A DNA stretch of 64,000 nt from Hirudinaria manillensis (Eukaryota; Annelida; Clitellata; Hirudinida; Hirudinidae). The first letter of the stretch is position 1; every line of letters starts with the position of its first letter. Location of the stretch: contig CM067529.1 in NCBI GenBank assembly GCA_034509925.1, forward strand, positions 1,366,001 through 1,430,000, given 5' to 3'. Below the pieces are notes generated by a model. The model was not told the origin of the DNA and ran no database searches. It was given only the letters and a program-made list of their open reading frames with translations. This document shows positions 62,106-64,000 of this stretch, one piece after another. The translations under genes and the position numbers were made by a program.

Positions 62106-62754
62106 TCGACAATCATCGCGATTGACAATCGAGGGGAGAGGTCGTACAACCTGCCTCAATTGCTACCCCGTCTTATCTACCTGGGATAGTTACCTGTAGT
62201 GATGGATTGACTAGATAGATCGATCATACGATACGAGGTAACAGGTTACCTTGCCGATGCAATACAGGTTGGAAATACCTGGACGAGCGGATTGATTTCG
62301 AGACGAGACTGGCGTAAATGCGAGGTTGGTGGGTTTATATACGAGTCACTCTTCCTAACTCTTGGAGATGATATGTAGTCCTAACCGATGCTCTCTGAAC
62401 TTGAACTCTGAACTTGAACTCTTGAACTTTTGAACTTTATTTAAATTAAGTTAATTTATTTTCGATCGTCTGATTGATTATTCGGTTGTAGTCTTTGATG
62501 ACTGATGTTTATTAAGTTTATTTATTTATTTAATTATTTGTTTATTTTTTAAGTTTATTTATTTATTTGTTTAAATTAACATTTTGAATTAACATATTAA
62601 AATATATTAACATATATTAACCTAATAATTTAAGCCATTGTAGGGAAACATGAATTATTTTCTGGTCATGTAAATTATGTCGGTACATTGAAATGTCTTT
62701 TTACTGATCCAATTAATAATAATTTTAATTATTATTATAATAGTTATTATTTTA

Positions 62755-62805
<51 letters not shown>
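62755..62805. repeat. (TTA)n microsatellite
   Basis: About 16 units. Confidence 0.92.
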
Positions 62806-63107
62806 GATAAACTTCTTATTTAATCTTATTGACTAATTATTCATTATCATATTACTTTTGATAATGATTCCGGTGATGACGATGGTAATGCTTATCACAC
62901 GTTGATGCTGCTGCTGATGATAATGCTGCTGATGATGATGATGACGACGACGACGACGACGAAGATGACTTTAATCATTAAAACGAAGATCACTATCATC
63001 ACCGGTAATTAAATAAATTGACAGATCGAAATTGGGGTCCTGCGAATGGTTGCCACTGACAACCGAGTGTAAACAACTCCGTAGATCCGGAACTTGGAAG
63101 TCTTTGA

Positions 63108-63135
63108 CGTTGTTGTTGTTGTTGTTGTTGTTGTA
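63108..63135. repeat. (TTG)n microsatellite
   Basis: About nine units; translated on the minus strand it looks like poly-Asn. Confidence 0.85.
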
Positions 63136-63308
63136 AACGTTGTGATGTTGTGTTGTTGTGAAGTTGTGCTTTGAAGTGCCAATTGCGATCATTATCATAA
63201 TCACTTTGATTCGTCAGTTGAACTCCAGTAGTGGTTCAGTGATGCATTATCAATTTTGATAGTTGATAGGTGTTTTAAATTTTATCAGTTAATTAATTTA
63301 TTTATTTG

Positions 63309-63310
<2 letters not shown>

Positions 63311-63355
<45 letters not shown>
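63311..63355. repeat. (ATT)n microsatellite
   Basis: About 14 units. Confidence 0.92.
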
Positions 63356-63359
<4 letters not shown>

Positions 63360-63454
63360 TTGTTGTTATTGTTGTGTTGTTAAGCTACAAGGAAAAGTAT
63401 TTCAGCCAAACAACACTCCATGTAATTGGCCAGTGAAATCACGTGACAACATCT

Positions 63455-63720
63455 CCTAAACTTTCCTCCTCATCTTCTTCCTCCTCCTCCTCCTCCTCCT
63501 CCTCTTCATCATCATCATCACAATCATCATCATCGTCAATGCCATCATAGCTGTCACAATTACCACTGTCATTACTAAACATCACGGTCACAATTCACAT
63601 TCTCATCATCATTCAGCACCAACGCCACCACCTTCATTAGCATCATCATCATCATCACCATCATCACCATCTTCTTCTTCTTCATCATTATCATCATCAT
63701 CATCATCGTCAGTACCATCT
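63455..63720. repeat. TCC/TCA/ATC triplet-rich low-complexity tract
   Basis: Alternating (TCC)n, (TCA)n and (TCT)n blocks over about 260 bp, strongly pyrimidine-biased on the + strand. Confidence 0.85.
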
Positions 63721-63876
63721 CACCACAAAAGCCATCATCGTCATCGTCATCAGGAGCACCTTCCTGAGTTCATACATGCGAAATAATTCTCCCAAACAAT
63801 TATCTGTTATTTCGACAGCATAATAATCGACATAAACGTTCGTCTGATCCACATTCATACAAGCTCAACTCTTTTA

Positions 63877-64000
63877 TTCATCCATCCATCCATCCATCCA
63901 TCCATCCATCCATCCATCCATCCATCCATCCATCCATCCATCCATCCATCCATCCATCCATCCATCCATCCATCCATCCATCCATCCATCCATCCATCCA
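63877..64000. repeat. (ATCC)n microsatellite, cut by window end
   Basis: About 31 perfect ATCC units continuing to the last base, so its true length is unknown. Confidence 0.97.

Larger units (their letters stand above)
60064..64000. other. Intergenic, microsatellite-rich, no supported gene
   Basis: 3.9 kb upstream of the ZBBX-like gene. The missing first ZBBX exon may be here, but no frame was convincing. Open frames are mostly translated microsatellites. Confidence 0.5.

Noticed and set aside
1-64000. CRISPR arrays, operons, bacterial promoters or terminators
   Set aside because: The window is eukaryotic nuclear DNA with spliced genes; none of these structures is present.

Overview
This is a stretch of animal nuclear genome. 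It is AT-rich, its genes are split by short introns (often 50-700 bp), most splice sites are GT-AG, and simple repeats (mostly ATT/AAT) are frequent. The gene content is metazoan: tropomyosin, WAVE/WASF, Quaking, a DAPK-type ankyrin-ROC-COR-death protein, SLC25A35, SLC35A2, ALKBH3 and ZBBX. Chitin-binding domains and the divergent tropomyosin indicate an invertebrate. A lophotrochozoan-like bilaterian is my guess, but the sequence does not fix the phylum. All gene models were assembled by hand by joining open frames at splice sites whose phases agree; none has transcript support here.

Region by region. 1-6.2 kb: an uncharacterised two-exon gene (-), a single-pass Ig-domain surface protein (-), and the mitochondrial carrier SLC25A35 (+). 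6.6-9.6 kb: a complete nine-exon tropomyosin (-). 11.1-19.5 kb: a 16-exon DAPK-like gene (-) with ankyrin repeats, a P-loop ROC GTPase, COR and a death domain, but no kinase domain. 20.3-21.7 kb: ALKBH3 (+), divergent from the DAPK-like gene. 21.8-23.3 kb: a PDZ protein (-). 24.8-27.2 kb: WASF/WAVE (-). 28.4-30.9 kb: a Quaking/HOW STAR-family RNA-binding protein (-). 34.2-35.3 kb: SLC35A2-like nucleotide-sugar transporter (+). 37.1-37.9 kb: the 3' part of an unrecognised cysteine-rich gene (-).

39.1-53.1 kb is the most unusual region. Four tandem secreted proteins on the + strand each have a signal peptide, a C-type lectin domain and a PAN/apple-like cysteine module, with the same intron phases. 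Inserted among them on the - strand is a GH18 chitinase-like protein with ten C-terminal chitin-binding (CBM14) modules and a broken catalytic motif. One CBM14 exon plus its intron has been duplicated very recently. Secreted lectins beside a chitin-binding pseudo-enzyme suggest carbohydrate recognition (immunity, cuticle/gut lining or shell matrix), which is inference.

53.6-60.1 kb: a long gene (-) for a ZBBX-like B-box protein rich in acidic and low-complexity stretches; its first exon was not found. 60.1-64.0 kb: no supported gene, dense microsatellites, ending inside an (ATCC)n tract that runs off the window.
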